Positions 1-9,323 are shown, counted from the first letter of the stretch. The stretch: DNA of 22,275 bases from Stephanodiscus triporus (GCA_036939755.1 JALLAZ010000211.1:1-22275); one strand, 5' to 3'. The notes: a model not told the origin generated them from the letters alone. Numbers and translations are program-made.

Positions 1-9
1 AAACTACGA

Positions 10-67
10 TTTTACGAAGCTCGTAAAAAAATTGGTCGCATATCTGCGACCACAGCGGTTAAGCTGT
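10..67. repeat. Chain of three adjacent hairpins
   Basis: Three perfect stem-loops follow one another almost without spacing. TTTTACGA (10-17) pairs with TCGTAAAA (21-28) across a 3-nt loop. GGTCGCA (34-40) pairs with TGCGACC (45-51) across a 4-nt loop. ACAGC (52-56) pairs with GCTGT (63-67) across a 6-nt loop. This is the same beads-on-a-string style seen in both untranslated ends of the retroelement further right, so it may be the end of another element cut by the window edge. The rest of 68-490 is AT-rich, and I see no gene in it. Confidence 0.6.
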
Positions 68-380
68 TAATCAATATATGTCGTAAAATTTCTTTGATGA
101 AGTAAATATTATTCTATACTAAAATTGTTTCTGGTAATAATTTATTGTATTGTTTTTGAATAAAACAACAAAAATGTAACTTTATTTTCATTAGATACAA
201 TTAATTTAATTGATTAATTTCATTGGTTAGTGTGTTCTCAAATTAAAATTGCATTAGATCCAATTTTTGGAAAACGCTATACTCATTTGTTAGTGGACTA
301 ATTTGCCCTCTTCCACAAATCCAACGGTCATCATAACTTCCATTTGAATCATTATCGCCGTTGGTAAACACAAATATTTG

Positions 381-410
381 GATCCAGATACAATTTGTTG
401 TATCTGGATC
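381..410. repeat. 13-bp perfect inverted repeat upstream of the left pseudogene
   Basis: GATCCAGATACAA (381-393) is followed, after TTTG, by its exact reverse complement (398-410). The motif AGATMCAATT also occurs near 194 and 256, so this AT-rich flank holds related short copies. Just after it, an 11-nt run starting ACTTCCCCCAC is repeated directly (about 412 and 430). Function is unknown: it could be a regulatory palindrome or a hairpin left by a mobile element. Confidence 0.5.
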
Positions 411-491
411 AACTTCCCCCACTGAGACCACAACTTCCCCCACGGAGAAAAACGAACACAATGGCACAGAATCGCCATCGATCAACAAACA

Positions 492-1880
492 ATGTCACAT
501 CGTAGCGGAGAAAGACGACGGTGTGAGGAGTATTCGGACGACGACTCTGAGAGGGAAGATGAAGATGATGCCATTGCGTTGGGGGATACAACAGTGAATG
601 ACTGGATGGTAAGGCGATGCAAGGAGTTGGAGGCAACTGTTAAATCTCTGCAGCAGGAGATACGGGTATTGAAATCAACTGACCGGAAAACAAAACGTCA
701 GTTGAGGATCGATTATGATTGGGACGGGGAGGAGGCAAACTTGTCCGACAAAGTGTCCAACTGGGTGAAGACATATTTGTTCCCACGATTCAAGTTCCTT
801 AAGGAAGGCTGGATGGAAAACAAAGACGACAATGAAAGCTTATCATCGTTCCTCCAGAGGAAAATGAACATGAACGACGTTGATGATTTCAAGGGTCTTT
901 GGGAGAGGGTTATACGCCCTACGATGCAGCAGAAGTAAGTGACGGTAAGGTGCAACCCTGAACAACGAAATTCGTAAGGCATACAAATGTAAGTGAAGAG
1001 GTCAACTGTTTAGAATTGCCAAGTAAACCTCACCATTGACCACTCCTTCATTGTGACAACAGGCGATCCCAATAGGGAGAAAATTGACCCCGATGAACTA
1101 GGGATGCTAGACATTAGTAGCGCAGAGGAAGCTGCCATTGATGATCTGTATGACTTCTTTGCTCACTATGTACAAAAGGTGCATTCTGATGAGTATATCC
1201 GTAAGACCTTGAAGGCAAGTATACGTTCGAGCTTCATTGATATAATTGGACCTAATGATATTGCCTATGTCATTGCTGCATTCAAGAATAATAAGGATAT
1301 GTGGGATCAGGACATTTGAATGCGAGAGTTGGGGAGTGATGCAATTGGAAATCCGGAGAAGAAATTGACACCACTTTTCACAAGCGGGCGTGGTCAGAAG
1401 CGTGTTCAAGGTAAGAGCCTGTGGAATAAAGAGGGCATGAGATATTTTAGGAATGCTGAAAAAGCGTGGAAAGCAATCAATGACAGTGAGGACGATATGA
1501 AGGTATTGTACAATGGATGGGAGAAGTGGATAGTGACAAAGGGAAATAACATTAAGATTGGGGATGGGACGAGGAAGACTTTTCATTACGTTATGGGATC
1601 CTGGTACAATGATGACACTCCGGAGTCGCGGGAGAATGAGAGTGATGATGACGATAATTTTGGAGATGAAGGTGGGTATTCTTTGGATAGGGCACGTAGT
1701 AGTTTTAGTGGTGCTTGGCGGGAAGGACTACTAAGGGATGAGACGATGACGGGTGGTAAACGGGGAGATAATCAAAATGACAGTGAGGAGAGTAGTGGTA
1801 GCGAAGAAGAAGAGAGAACTTTTCCAGTCGGTGGAAAAACACATTGCGCCTTGATTGCGGCACACGATAACAATGTCTAG
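492..1880 (+). pseudogene. Broken gene of unknown family, coiled-coil N-terminus and acidic C-terminus
   Basis: I do not recognise this family. The first coding stretch starts at ATG 492 and runs to about 934. It has an acidic, Asp/Glu-rich start, a short predicted coiled coil (around residues 45-75, heptad-like CKELEATVKSLQQEI) and a W-rich stretch ending near RPTMQQ. A GTAAGT donor lies at 935. Joining it to the AG at 1074-1075 keeps the frame open. The stronger-looking AG at 1061-1062 would not keep frame. The second stretch runs to an in-frame TGA at 1317-1319. The same frame reopens at once (ATG 1320) and continues to 1880, with Lys/Arg-rich and then acidic segments (runs of Asp and Glu near 1650-1815). 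One TGA therefore splits an otherwise continuous frame of roughly 410 codons. It could be a decayed mobile-element protein or a host gene with one nonsense change. Function is unassigned. Confidence 0.55.
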
Positions 1881-1944
1881 AACAAAAGAGACACAAAAGG
1901 CAAAAATGCTACAGTATAACATAGTAAACACTAAGAGTAGTAGC

Positions 1945-2082
1945 TCCGTTTTGCATAACAAAATGGAACTTAAAGCTATGTGGGGTCTAAAAAACAGAAT
2001 GGTTTTTGACTCCCCCAAAGTTCTGGCGTGAGCCAAACCTCCAAAAAGGCATGCACGCCTCTTGCTGCCAAAGGTACGCAAG
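1945..2082. repeat. Hairpin chain in the 3' end of the retroelement
   Basis: Five stem-loops lie in series. 1945-1953 pairs with 1959-1967 (9 pairs, one of them G-T, 5-nt loop). 1985-1995 pairs with 2002-2010 (9 pairs, two bulged bases). TGGC (2024-2027) pairs with GCCA (2032-2035). AGGC (2047-2050) pairs with GCCT (2057-2060). CTTGC (2061-2065) pairs with GCAAG (2078-2082). The segment 2083-2196 adds a purine tract on the plus strand at about 2150-2178. No gene is seen in 1881-2196. Confidence 0.55.
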
Positions 2083-2196
2083 CAGAGAGAACGTAGAAGT
2101 GCAACTTGTCTCGTAATTCGACATCGCCATAATGTGACGCAAGCATGCAAAAGAAAAGAAAAAAGAAAAAAGAAAGTAAGGAAGGGTATCAATTAA

Positions 2197-3404
2197 TTAA
2201 TCTTCAGAAGTATATTCTCCCATGTCTTCATCGATGGGCGCATCATTAGGAAGAATTGTCATATTTTTCCCAAGTAAACGAGTTACTTCGTTGGAAGCTT
2301 CACTCAAGGCAAGTTGTGTTTTTCTTGGATGACCGAGGTGTCTCACAGATAAAGTCTGTAGGAGGATCCCAGCCAACGCAACCGGAATTGGATGAATTCT
2401 GGTGACATGCCTGCTTCGTCCAACAGGACTAGCGCCCAAACCCTTCCTGAATGCGAAGAGAAGCGACTGATTTCATCTTCTGTCAGATCTGGGTGGACCA
2501 GCAAAGCAACAGCTTGCAGGACTTCCGCTATTTTATTGCCGGTAAGGTACTTTTTCTGATTCTGATGATTCAAGAAGACTGCAAGAGGTTCCTGCTTAGA
2601 TTGACCGAGTCTCTTCGCTCGTTCAACGATTCTTTGTGCAGCTTTCACCGGGCAGATTTCCGGATGATTATCATCGGCAACGATGGTGACTGATTGCCCA
2701 TTCCGTCTATTCTTTTGAATTCTGAAGGTGGCCTTAACTTTAATTGGTTTGCTGGTGGGACAAGATGCATCTACGATTTTGCCTTTTTTGTCATAGAATT
2801 TCCAGTCATCAGCGACAAACGCCTTCGTGACTCTTTTGCCGGAGGGATACTCATGAACGTCAACCTTTGTTTGGTAGCGTTGGGCGTATTCAGCGGCGCG
2901 CAGGCCCGTGATTCGTATGAAGCAAAACCAATCGAAAATAACCGAATCAACCGAATCTTTCTTGCTAATCAAAGCTTTATCAGCCATTGCTGCAAACATT
3001 TCTTTCGAAATTGGACTGCGTTGCTTAGCGACGTCTTCTTCGCAGTCACGGGCGTGAATGATTTTCACACACAAGTTTTCTTTGTCCGAAAAGTCGACTG
3101 GAAGTCCAAATTTTCTGAGTTCGAAAAGGATGTTAATAGCCTTGGCATAGCCGCGAACTGTATCGGCTCTCGAATTATGGCTATTCATCAATTGCTCTAG
3201 GAAGCAGGCGACAATGAATTCGAAACCGGGTTCCGGTCTGCAAGGGTCGGGTATTAACATGGTTCTTGTCCAGTTGATGTAGACAGCTTGCCTAAATCTG
3301 ATGGTCTCAACTGAAGAATCCTGTTTAAGTCGGGACATTTTCGTGTTAACAAAATTTCCCAAATTAACGAGAGCAGCTCTTGACTCGGCTGGAAGAAAAA
3401 GCAA
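2197..3404 (-). pseudogene. DIRS-type tyrosine recombinase (integrase of the element), disrupted
   Basis: Family role: site-specific recombinase that integrates the circular DNA copy of a DIRS-like element. The main frame (3404 down to 2343, 353 codons) has TGLR (catalytic Arg near residue 169), HSGR (His 318, Arg 321), W344 and the tyrosine of RLYL near residue 352, as expected for the R..HxxR..Y family. A TGA at 2345-2343 follows that tyrosine directly. The continuation is readable in other frames, with a tail ending in DMGEYTSED and a stop at 2197, so one nonsense change and at least one frameshift separate core and tail. The frame has no ATG at its left limit: 3404 is TTG. The first real ATG is at 3338, so the coding start is probably there, overlapping the RT frame by about 85 bp. 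Such overlap is usual in DIRS elements. Confidence 0.82.
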
Positions 3405-6088
3405 ACTTTCAATGCCTCGTAGTTCTGTTGGAGGTTAGAATAGTCATAGGTGGGTGTGTTGGTAGGATTGTTAGTAGATGCAGACTTCTTGAGTCGTGAG
3501 ATCTCGTCGGCGATCGTGTTGTGCTTGGTGCTGATCCATGATGAATTAATGCCCATGCTTGCGCCAATTAGCAGTCCGCAAAAGAGTCTTGCAAGCGCTC
3601 GACCAATTCTTGATTTCTTGCAAGTGTGTGTCGTCCATTTTTTTGCGCTCATATTATCTGTGATGCACAAAACAACTGGATGGGGGAGGTCTTTACTGCT
3701 TTCATTCTTGGCATAATATACTAAAGCCGCGCAGTAGTTTATGATGATGGTGATATACTCGAGGCAATTGATCGATATGAATCTCTCGTCCTTTTCGTTG
3801 GATATGTGTAGCAGGGTCCGTGATACTATTTCGACTGGGAATTCGAGATGCCACCAGAACTTCAAGGTGATCGAATAGCCTCCGCAGGCTAGGAGAGAAC
3901 TATCGCCAAAGATAGAAGCAGATGGTGTTCTTGGGATGATAAAAGCAATCGGTGTTGAAAACTCGATGTTGGGTGAGTCTGAGAGAGCTTGACTGAAAAA
4001 ATTCAGCTCCTCTCGCATAGTTTCGTTAATGTGATAGATAACCTTGTAGTTGTTGATCATCTTTGCTGCTTTTTTCATGGCATAACATACCTCTTTCTGC
4101 AGCTTTGAATGCGGAATATTAAATTGCTTTTTGTTGATTTGCTCACAGAGTTCTCTGAAACTTAACGAGCTGTTCTCCAAGAATTCTTTGTTCGCTTTTA
4201 AGGCGGAAGCCAAGGACATGTAGAGATGCGACATCAACTTGTAAACCCAAGGGGCAGCTTCTCCAAGTCGAGCCAATTTTCCGACTAGCTTTTGCATATC
4301 ATTAACACGAAAGAATTTCCTTTTGCAATTCCATTTTTCTTTGATGAGTACCCGAATCTCGTTCAGATATTCATCAGACATTCTAACTGACATATCATTC
4401 GTGTTAACGAGTAAACCCAAAATGATTTGTCGAGGTCCGATGACTAAATCATCCCATTTTTCTAGCGAGAGGGGGCACTGGCGTACGGTAATGTCGGGAC
4501 GACCACATACAACAAAAATGGCTTCGATGATAGCAGCTAGCAATTTCAAAGTCCATTCTTTGCGAACTGAAGCGCCCATGATGTCATCCACGTATATCTG
4601 TGCTGAAGGCGGGGATAAAGCTGAATCGGCGTTAAGGACTCCTTTATTGATTTCACATTTCGCAGCTTTGACGAGATTAGAAGCTTTGGGGCTTTCGTCC
4701 CACTTCAGAGCGTCGAGGAGGATCTTATGCTTGGTTACAAGATCTTCTCTGAAAAAATAGACTCGAATCATGTTCATAATAGCACGCCGAAATGGCTCCC
4801 ACAAACTTGCAGAAGTATTGGATCCGAAAACATGACTCGTTGAGAGGAAGTATAGTTTATCGAAGATGAAACCAAAAGCTCCCGTTAAGTCAGCTGCAAT
4901 TCTTGGATATCGGAAACAAGCTGAAATGTCGGCGAGGACAAGATAAATGATTTCGTCCGGGAAGCTGATTCTCCAGTTGTAAATGCTAACATACAGATTC
5001 ATTTTTGACTGTCCAAAGTCAATGATTGCCTCTAGCTCCGAATCGGTCACATGATTTAAGACCAACTCGTGTGGGTGAGATTGGGTCGATGCATCAAAAA
5101 TGACTCGATACTTCCCCCTTTTCTCACGCATGCCTTGAGGTGTGCAGCGAAGATAGGGAGAAAAATAAACCACCCACGACCGAACCGCAATAAGATGACT
5201 ATACCGCTCTTCTTTATTCATAGTTTTGGCCGCGACTTCGGGATGAGAGAGAAAAGTTTGTTGATTTCCTTTCTTGATTACCGAGAGCTTATTAGAAGAC
5301 TCCTCTTCAAGAACAAGCTTAGCCGGGCAGCCAAGGGTTAGGATCCGCTTAATATGATTAGCATCTTCAACAGTGATGTGGGAAGATACTTCATCAAGAA
5401 CTTTGACATAGTTTCTACTCTCGCCAACGTACTCTCCTTTTAAATATCGTACGAGCATGCCAGGGTGGAGGCCATAGTGAATAAGACCAGCGGTTGCGAG
5501 TGAAACTCGATTAGGGCAAATGTTTTGCTGTTCTGCATAATCCAATCGTGGAAGTTTGAGAGGCGAGAAATCGATTAACCTCAACTCGATCACATCCGTA
5601 ATCATTTCATTAAATAAAGCATTGATTTGCTTGAGACTAGCAAGATCTTGACTTGATAAGTATTCTTCATGATTCTTGATGATAAAGACTAGCACGTTTT
5701 CGACCGAAAGATCTTGAACCCGATACTGAAGATCAAGACTTGGTCGCATCGTGCAATTCGATATGAGTTGATAATGTGATGGATATTGAAGTACCTCACC
5801 TTTTTTGGTTGTTGAAACTTTGTCGGAAATGCCAAGGCTTAAGCACGAAGCTGTGTAAGAAGAAATGATGGAATCCTTATCAATCTTTGATGCAACTTTC
5901 TGAACGTTTGGAGGAAAAGCCAAAGCTTGCTGGAGTTCAAATTCCTGTGCCGACGGTTTCGAAATCGTAGGTTGGACCTTAACAATTTCTTTCTTAGTCG
6001 GCTTAATACTATCATGTATTTGCCTGCTCGTCCAGAGGCCTAGGCTCCCTTTAGGAGCTGGTGTGGACGAATGACAAGAAATGAATGA
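3254..6088 (-). CDS. Reverse transcriptase-RNase H polyprotein of the DIRS-like element
   Basis: Role in the family: copies the element RNA into DNA and removes the RNA strand. Counting from the TTG at 5923, RT motif A is LVLADISACF (Asp 332), motif B lies near 366-377 (FGSNTSASLWEP) and motif C is YVDD (444-447). RNase H follows with a full D-E-D-D set: IFGDSS (Asp 674), CLEYI (Glu 722), CITDNMSA (Asp 756) and TIADEISR (Asp 806). The frame is open up to 6088, just after a TGA at 6091-6089, but has no ATG until about codon 59 after 5923. Translation may therefore depend on frameshifting from the Gag ORF, splicing, or a lost start codon. The last 50 residues overlap the recombinase frame. I see no stop inside the catalytic core, so this ORF looks recently intact. 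Confidence 0.88.
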   Translation of the reverse strand, partial: SFISCHSSTPAPKGSLGLWTSRQIHDSIKPTKKEIVKVQPTISKPSAQEFELQQALAFPPNVQKVASKIDKDSIISSYTASCLSLGISDKVSTTKKGEVLQYPSHYQLISNCTMRPSLDLQYRVQDLSVENVLVFIIKNHEEYLSSQDLASLKQINALFNEMITDVIELRLIDFSPLKLPRLDYAEQQNICPNRVSLATAGLIHYGLHPGMLVRYLKGEYVGESRNYVKVLDEVSSHITVEDANHIKRILTLGCPAKLVLEEESSNKLSVIKKGNQQTFLSHPEVAAKTMNKEERYSHLIAVRSWVVYFSPYLRCTPQGMREKRGKYRVIFDASTQSHPHELVLNHVTDSELEAIIDFGQSKMNLYVSIYNWRISFPDEIIYLVLADISACFRYPRIAADLTGAFGFIFDKLYFLSTSHVFGSNTSASLWEPFRRAIMNMIRVYFFREDLVTKHKILLDALKWDESPKASNLVKAAKCEINKGVLNADSALSPPSAQIYVDDIMGASVRKEWTLKLLAAIIEAIFVVCGRPDITVRQCPLSLEKWDDLVIGPRQIILGLLVNTNDMSVRMSDEYLNEIRVLIKEKWNCKRKFFRVNDMQKLVGKLARLGEAAPWVYKLMSHLYMSLASALKANKEFLENSSLSFRELCEQINKKQFNIPHSKLQKEVCYAMKKAAKMINNYKVIYHINETMREELNFFSQALSDSPNIEFSTPIAFIIPRTPSASIFGDSSLLACGGYSITLKFWWHLEFPVEIVSRTLLHISNEKDERFISINCLEYITIIINYCAALVYYAKNESSKDLPHPVVLCITDNMSAKKWTTHTCKKSRIGRALARLFCGLLIGASMGINSSWISTKHNTIADEISRLKKSASTNNPTNTPTYDYSNLQQNYEALKVCFFFQPSQELLSLIWEILLTRKCPDLNRILQLRPSDLGKLSTSTGQEPC

Positions 6089-6223
6089 TCACAGATCAGA
6101 CATGCAAGGTCAATAAAAATATGCAATGAAACATTCTCCTCATCAAAAATGGGGGCGGATGCAAGGAATCGATGAAAGTGGAGGTTGAATCCACATGGTA
6201 CTACAGACCAAGGGGTCTTGAAT

Positions 6224-8659
6224 TCACGTACTCTTCTTGGGCTTTGGACCCGTCGCATCACCGAGAAGATGCACAAATTCCGGAGGCAACTCAGCCTTAT
6301 GCTTTTTCATGGTTTCTTCATCAAACCAAAGATTACTGGTTGCATCGCAATGCTTGAGGATTTTGTTCTGATCTTCTTCCTTGATGGATTTCCAGGTAAC
6401 AACGTGAGCAAACTTACACGCCTGCTTAGGCTTGTCGCAAGCTTTGCCTTGCAAGCAAAACTTGCTGCAAAGAGGTACCTTCAAAGTATTTGGGAAGACT
6501 TTATAATCTTCAATGCCATCCTTTGCATGAAAAAGCCCAAGCTTAGTGAAATCGGTAGTTTTCTTGCCAGGACCTTTCTTAGGCTTCTTCTTCTCGGGCT
6601 CTTCTTCATTCGATTTCGTAATTCCGGAAGAAGCCGAAACTTTAGCCGAGGAAGCAGCTTCGATCGGCTTAAGACTCTCGACGATCCCACGAGCGAAAGA
6701 CGGAACGTCAGTCGGGACGGAGTCTTCGGAAACGTATTCGTCCATCTTGATCAAAAAGGAAGAGGCGTACTTGATAGCAACATTGAGATTTTTGATGTCG
6801 AAAGTTGGAGTTCCAAGCTTGATTGAGTTGGTATTCTTGGAGTTCGACGAAAACTGAGCCAAGAGTACAAAAACATGATGAAGTTTTTGCATAAAAATAA
6901 AATGCAAATGGGTTAACTGGGTGGTATTTTTGAGGTACCAGCGCTGGAAAGATGGGCTGCGGATGCACAGAATAATCTTGATGGCAAATTCATGGAGGAT
7001 AGGGTAACCCCCTTTCTGAACATCAATCATGGACCTGATTATGCCACACAAGTTTGCACAAACTTTAACAACATCTTCGACGTTATTAACACGTCCAATT
7101 CCCTCGATGGTGGAATTCATCTTGGTCCTCTGGGATTCATGGACTTTGAACTCAATTTCGTTACGGGCATTCGCGTCGCGAATACGCGCAGCGTTGACCA
7201 AACTAGCATCACTCTGAGGTGCAAAATGGAAGACGTTGATTTCTGTAGATTCGTAGGCCGCGGCACCGTCCAAGTCGGTGTATTGGAATCGAGCGTTCAA
7301 TAATCCGGTGGAGAATTTTTTGTCGAAATGGGTCATCGACATGTGAGAATACAACGGATTGAGTTGGTCGATCTCGTTGTCAGGTACTTTGTTAAAGATG
7401 GTTTGGAACAAATTGCTCAGTTGGATCGTGCGCACTGAAACCGGTTCGTCGAGGATGTTCTTCATCTCCGTCGTGAAAACTGGTAGCTTGGGGTTTGCCA
7501 ACTTTTTATCTTCCCAATCGCAATCGGCCACAACGAAAAAGAGGCAGAGCATGTCCGCTTGGAGTTTAACGGCTTTCAGATTGGCTTGCTCCTCTTCCGA
7601 CCGAATGATGATTTGCTGGGGACCCCAAACTTGACCCGGGTGCATTTGCTGCATTGGTGGCATCCAGTTAGGCTGCTGCTGGGCCCAAAATTGCTGAGGG
7701 AACGGTTGATGCTGCTGTTGAAAAGGCTGTTGCTGCTGTGGAAAAGGCGGCTGTTGTTGCTGCTGCTGGAATGGCTGCTGCGTTTGCTGTTGCTGCTGAA
7801 GAGGCGGCTGGACGGCAACAGCAGGTTGCTGGTTCAACTGGTTGTTTACCAGAAAAATGGCTTCGGATCCATCATCGTCGTCGCTTTCGATCGGATCGAC
7901 GTGAGCAGCAGGGGTGGGGTTGCGAGCAAAATAATTACGAAGGACGTTCAACTCTTCTTCGAATTTATTGCTTGCTGCACGGGAAACTTCGATGTAAGGA
8001 GGATTCGGAGAGAAATAGATGGAGCGAATTCCCCTTGTAGCAGCACGGATAGCACCAGCCCGCGTTTCTTTGGAGGACATAATTTTTTGGAAGATCGTGA
8101 CATGTTGCTCGTCGGTTTCCTGTTGCTCGATTGTATCAACGATTAGCTTTGCCCAAGATTTATGGGTAAATGAGATTAATGCCATGTTGTCGACGAATTC
8201 TTCAAGCGACGCATGATTATCGATCAAGCTAACTCCAAAGGGGATTGGAGCTAAAAGGGGAAAGGCAACAATGGCCACGTCCCGGGGGGCGGTTTCAAAA
8301 GCAGTTCCTGCCCTGAATTCAGCAGGAATGGCAATCTCGGGGCGAATTTCTTCTGGGATTTCGTCCAAGTTCTGAACATTGTACGCTGATCCAATGCTAG
8401 TACCGTCAATCTTAATAAATGCAGGTTCACTCTTTTCGTCGTTTAGGTTTCCCAAAATAGCAACAAAAGAACCATTAGGTCCAAACACCGGAATTGGTTT
8501 GTAGATTACGACGAGCTCGGAAGTGCGATTGATGCCGACGAGGGCGGCGACTTGTGGGGAATCCGGATCAATTTTGGCGAAATCATCCTTCGTCCACATG
8601 AGCCACTGCGGTAGGCCGGGATTCGGAGGAGGCTTAGAATTCAGGTAGCTGGTTGGCAT
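6224..8659 (-). CDS. Gag-like ORF1 of the DIRS-like element (Q-rich linker, CCCH finger)
   Basis: 811 codons from a true ATG at 8659, uninterrupted. Position, size and composition fit the structural Gag-like protein of a DIRS element. This is inferred from context, since Gag of these elements is poorly conserved. The N-terminal part (1-270) is mixed alpha/beta with no family I can name. Residues about 275-350 are a Gln/Pro-rich low-complexity linker with tracts of four to six Gln. The region 360-640 looks helical. A Lys/Glu/Pro-rich basic stretch (around 690-710) precedes a Cys-rich motif at about 731-752, spaced C-x3-C-x5-C-x6-C-x3-H, which resembles a CCCH RNA-binding finger rather than a retroviral CCHC knuckle. 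The ATG is directly preceded by TTCTACACAG on the minus strand, a good 3' splice site, so an upstream leader intron is possible. The 135 bp between this ORF and the RT frame hold no other gene. Confidence 0.72.
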   Translation of the reverse strand: MPTSYLNSKPPPNPGLPQWLMWTKDDFAKIDPDSPQVAALVGINRTSELVVIYKPIPVFGPNGSFVAILGNLNDEKSEPAFIKIDGTSIGSAYNVQNLDEIPEEIRPEIAIPAEFRAGTAFETAPRDVAIVAFPLLAPIPFGVSLIDNHASLEEFVDNMALISFTHKSWAKLIVDTIEQQETDEQHVTIFQKIMSSKETRAGAIRAATRGIRSIYFSPNPPYIEVSRAASNKFEEELNVLRNYFARNPTPAAHVDPIESDDDDGSEAIFLVNNQLNQQPAVAVQPPLQQQQQTQQPFQQQQQQPPFPQQQQPFQQQHQPFPQQFWAQQQPNWMPPMQQMHPGQVWGPQQIIIRSEEEQANLKAVKLQADMLCLFFVVADCDWEDKKLANPKLPVFTTEMKNILDEPVSVRTIQLSNLFQTIFNKVPDNEIDQLNPLYSHMSMTHFDKKFSTGLLNARFQYTDLDGAAAYESTEINVFHFAPQSDASLVNAARIRDANARNEIEFKVHESQRTKMNSTIEGIGRVNNVEDVVKVCANLCGIIRSMIDVQKGGYPILHEFAIKIILCIRSPSFQRWYLKNTTQLTHLHFIFMQKLHHVFVLLAQFSSNSKNTNSIKLGTPTFDIKNLNVAIKYASSFLIKMDEYVSEDSVPTDVPSFARGIVESLKPIEAASSAKVSASSGITKSNEEEPEKKKPKKGPGKKTTDFTKLGLFHAKDGIEDYKVFPNTLKVPLCSKFCLQGKACDKPKQACKFAHVVTWKSIKEEDQNKILKHCDATSNLWFDEETMKKHKAELPPEFVHLLGDATGPKPKKST

Positions 8660-8780
8660 CTGTGTAGAAGGATATTAATGAAATAGGGAAACCGGTGAGT
8701 AAATTCACGGAAGGCGAAGTCTTAGAGAGAGAAGCAAAGAGCCGTTCGAAGGGGGAAGCCCAACAATCCGATCTCAATGG

Positions 8781-9323
8781 TCGAATAACTCGCGGAAAAC
8801 GAGGTAATTCTCGACAGCAATGCTAGTCGACCAATGGGGAAATCATTGGATTTTAGTCGGATTGGAAAATCCTCGACGGCAAATGCCAATCGGCCGACGG
8901 GAAAGCATCGGACTTCGAAAAATGACACAACTCGCTGGAAAGCGAGGGTCTTGCTGGAAAGCGAAAGACCAATCGATCAATCGTGACGGCATGTGATGCC
9001 AATAAGCTGGAAAGATCCAAAGCAAGAAGGGAAAATACCTTATGAAAACAATTTGCGATGCGATGGATTACTTCCTTCTAGCTGTCGAGGAAGATCGAAT
9101 TGATTCTAAAAAACAATGAGAGCTGGGGGAGGTGCGGCCTACCCTTTCCTAGCTACTAGGAAAATGTGAGGCTCGCGGCAGCCCGAATTTTAAAGAAATT
9201 CTTTTGGCACGCACTGGCCAGACCTCATCCCTACATATCGTAGGTAGGAATCTGACTCTCTCTCATTTTTGAAGAGGAAAACTCTTTCGCGACAAGAAAA
9301 GGGTGCTCACTTTTTCTAAGTGA
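8781..9323. repeat. Hairpin chain in the 5' leader of the retroelement
   Basis: At least a dozen stem-loops lie in series in 540 bp. Examples: CTCG 8790-8793/8801-8804 nested in GTCGA 8781-8785/8812-8816; CCAATG 8832-8837/8845-8850; GGATT 8860-8864/8869-8873; GGCA 8879-8882/8885-8888; CTCGCT 8932-8937/8942-8947; GTCTTGCT 8949-8956 with 8961-8970 (2-nt bulge); GGCAT 8989-8993/8997-9001; CTTCCT 9071-9076/9088-9093; TTTCCTAG 9145-9152/9156-9163; GAATTT 9185-9190/9196-9201; CCTAC 9230-9234/9240-9244; AAGAG 9272-9276/9282-9286; TCACTT 9307-9312/9318-9323. Three central hairpins share the plus-strand loop GGAA (UUCC in the minus-strand transcript). There is no ORF of note in 8660-9341. Confidence 0.7.

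Noticed and set aside
2451..3200. Plus-strand open frames opposite the recombinase
   Set aside because: They are the antisense of a strongly supported recombinase frame and contain no recognisable motif.
1986..9114. The word TCTAAAAAACA at 1986 and at 9104 as a possible terminal direct repeat of the retroelement
   Set aside because: It is only 11 nt, A-rich, and the flanks do not match, so chance is a sufficient explanation.
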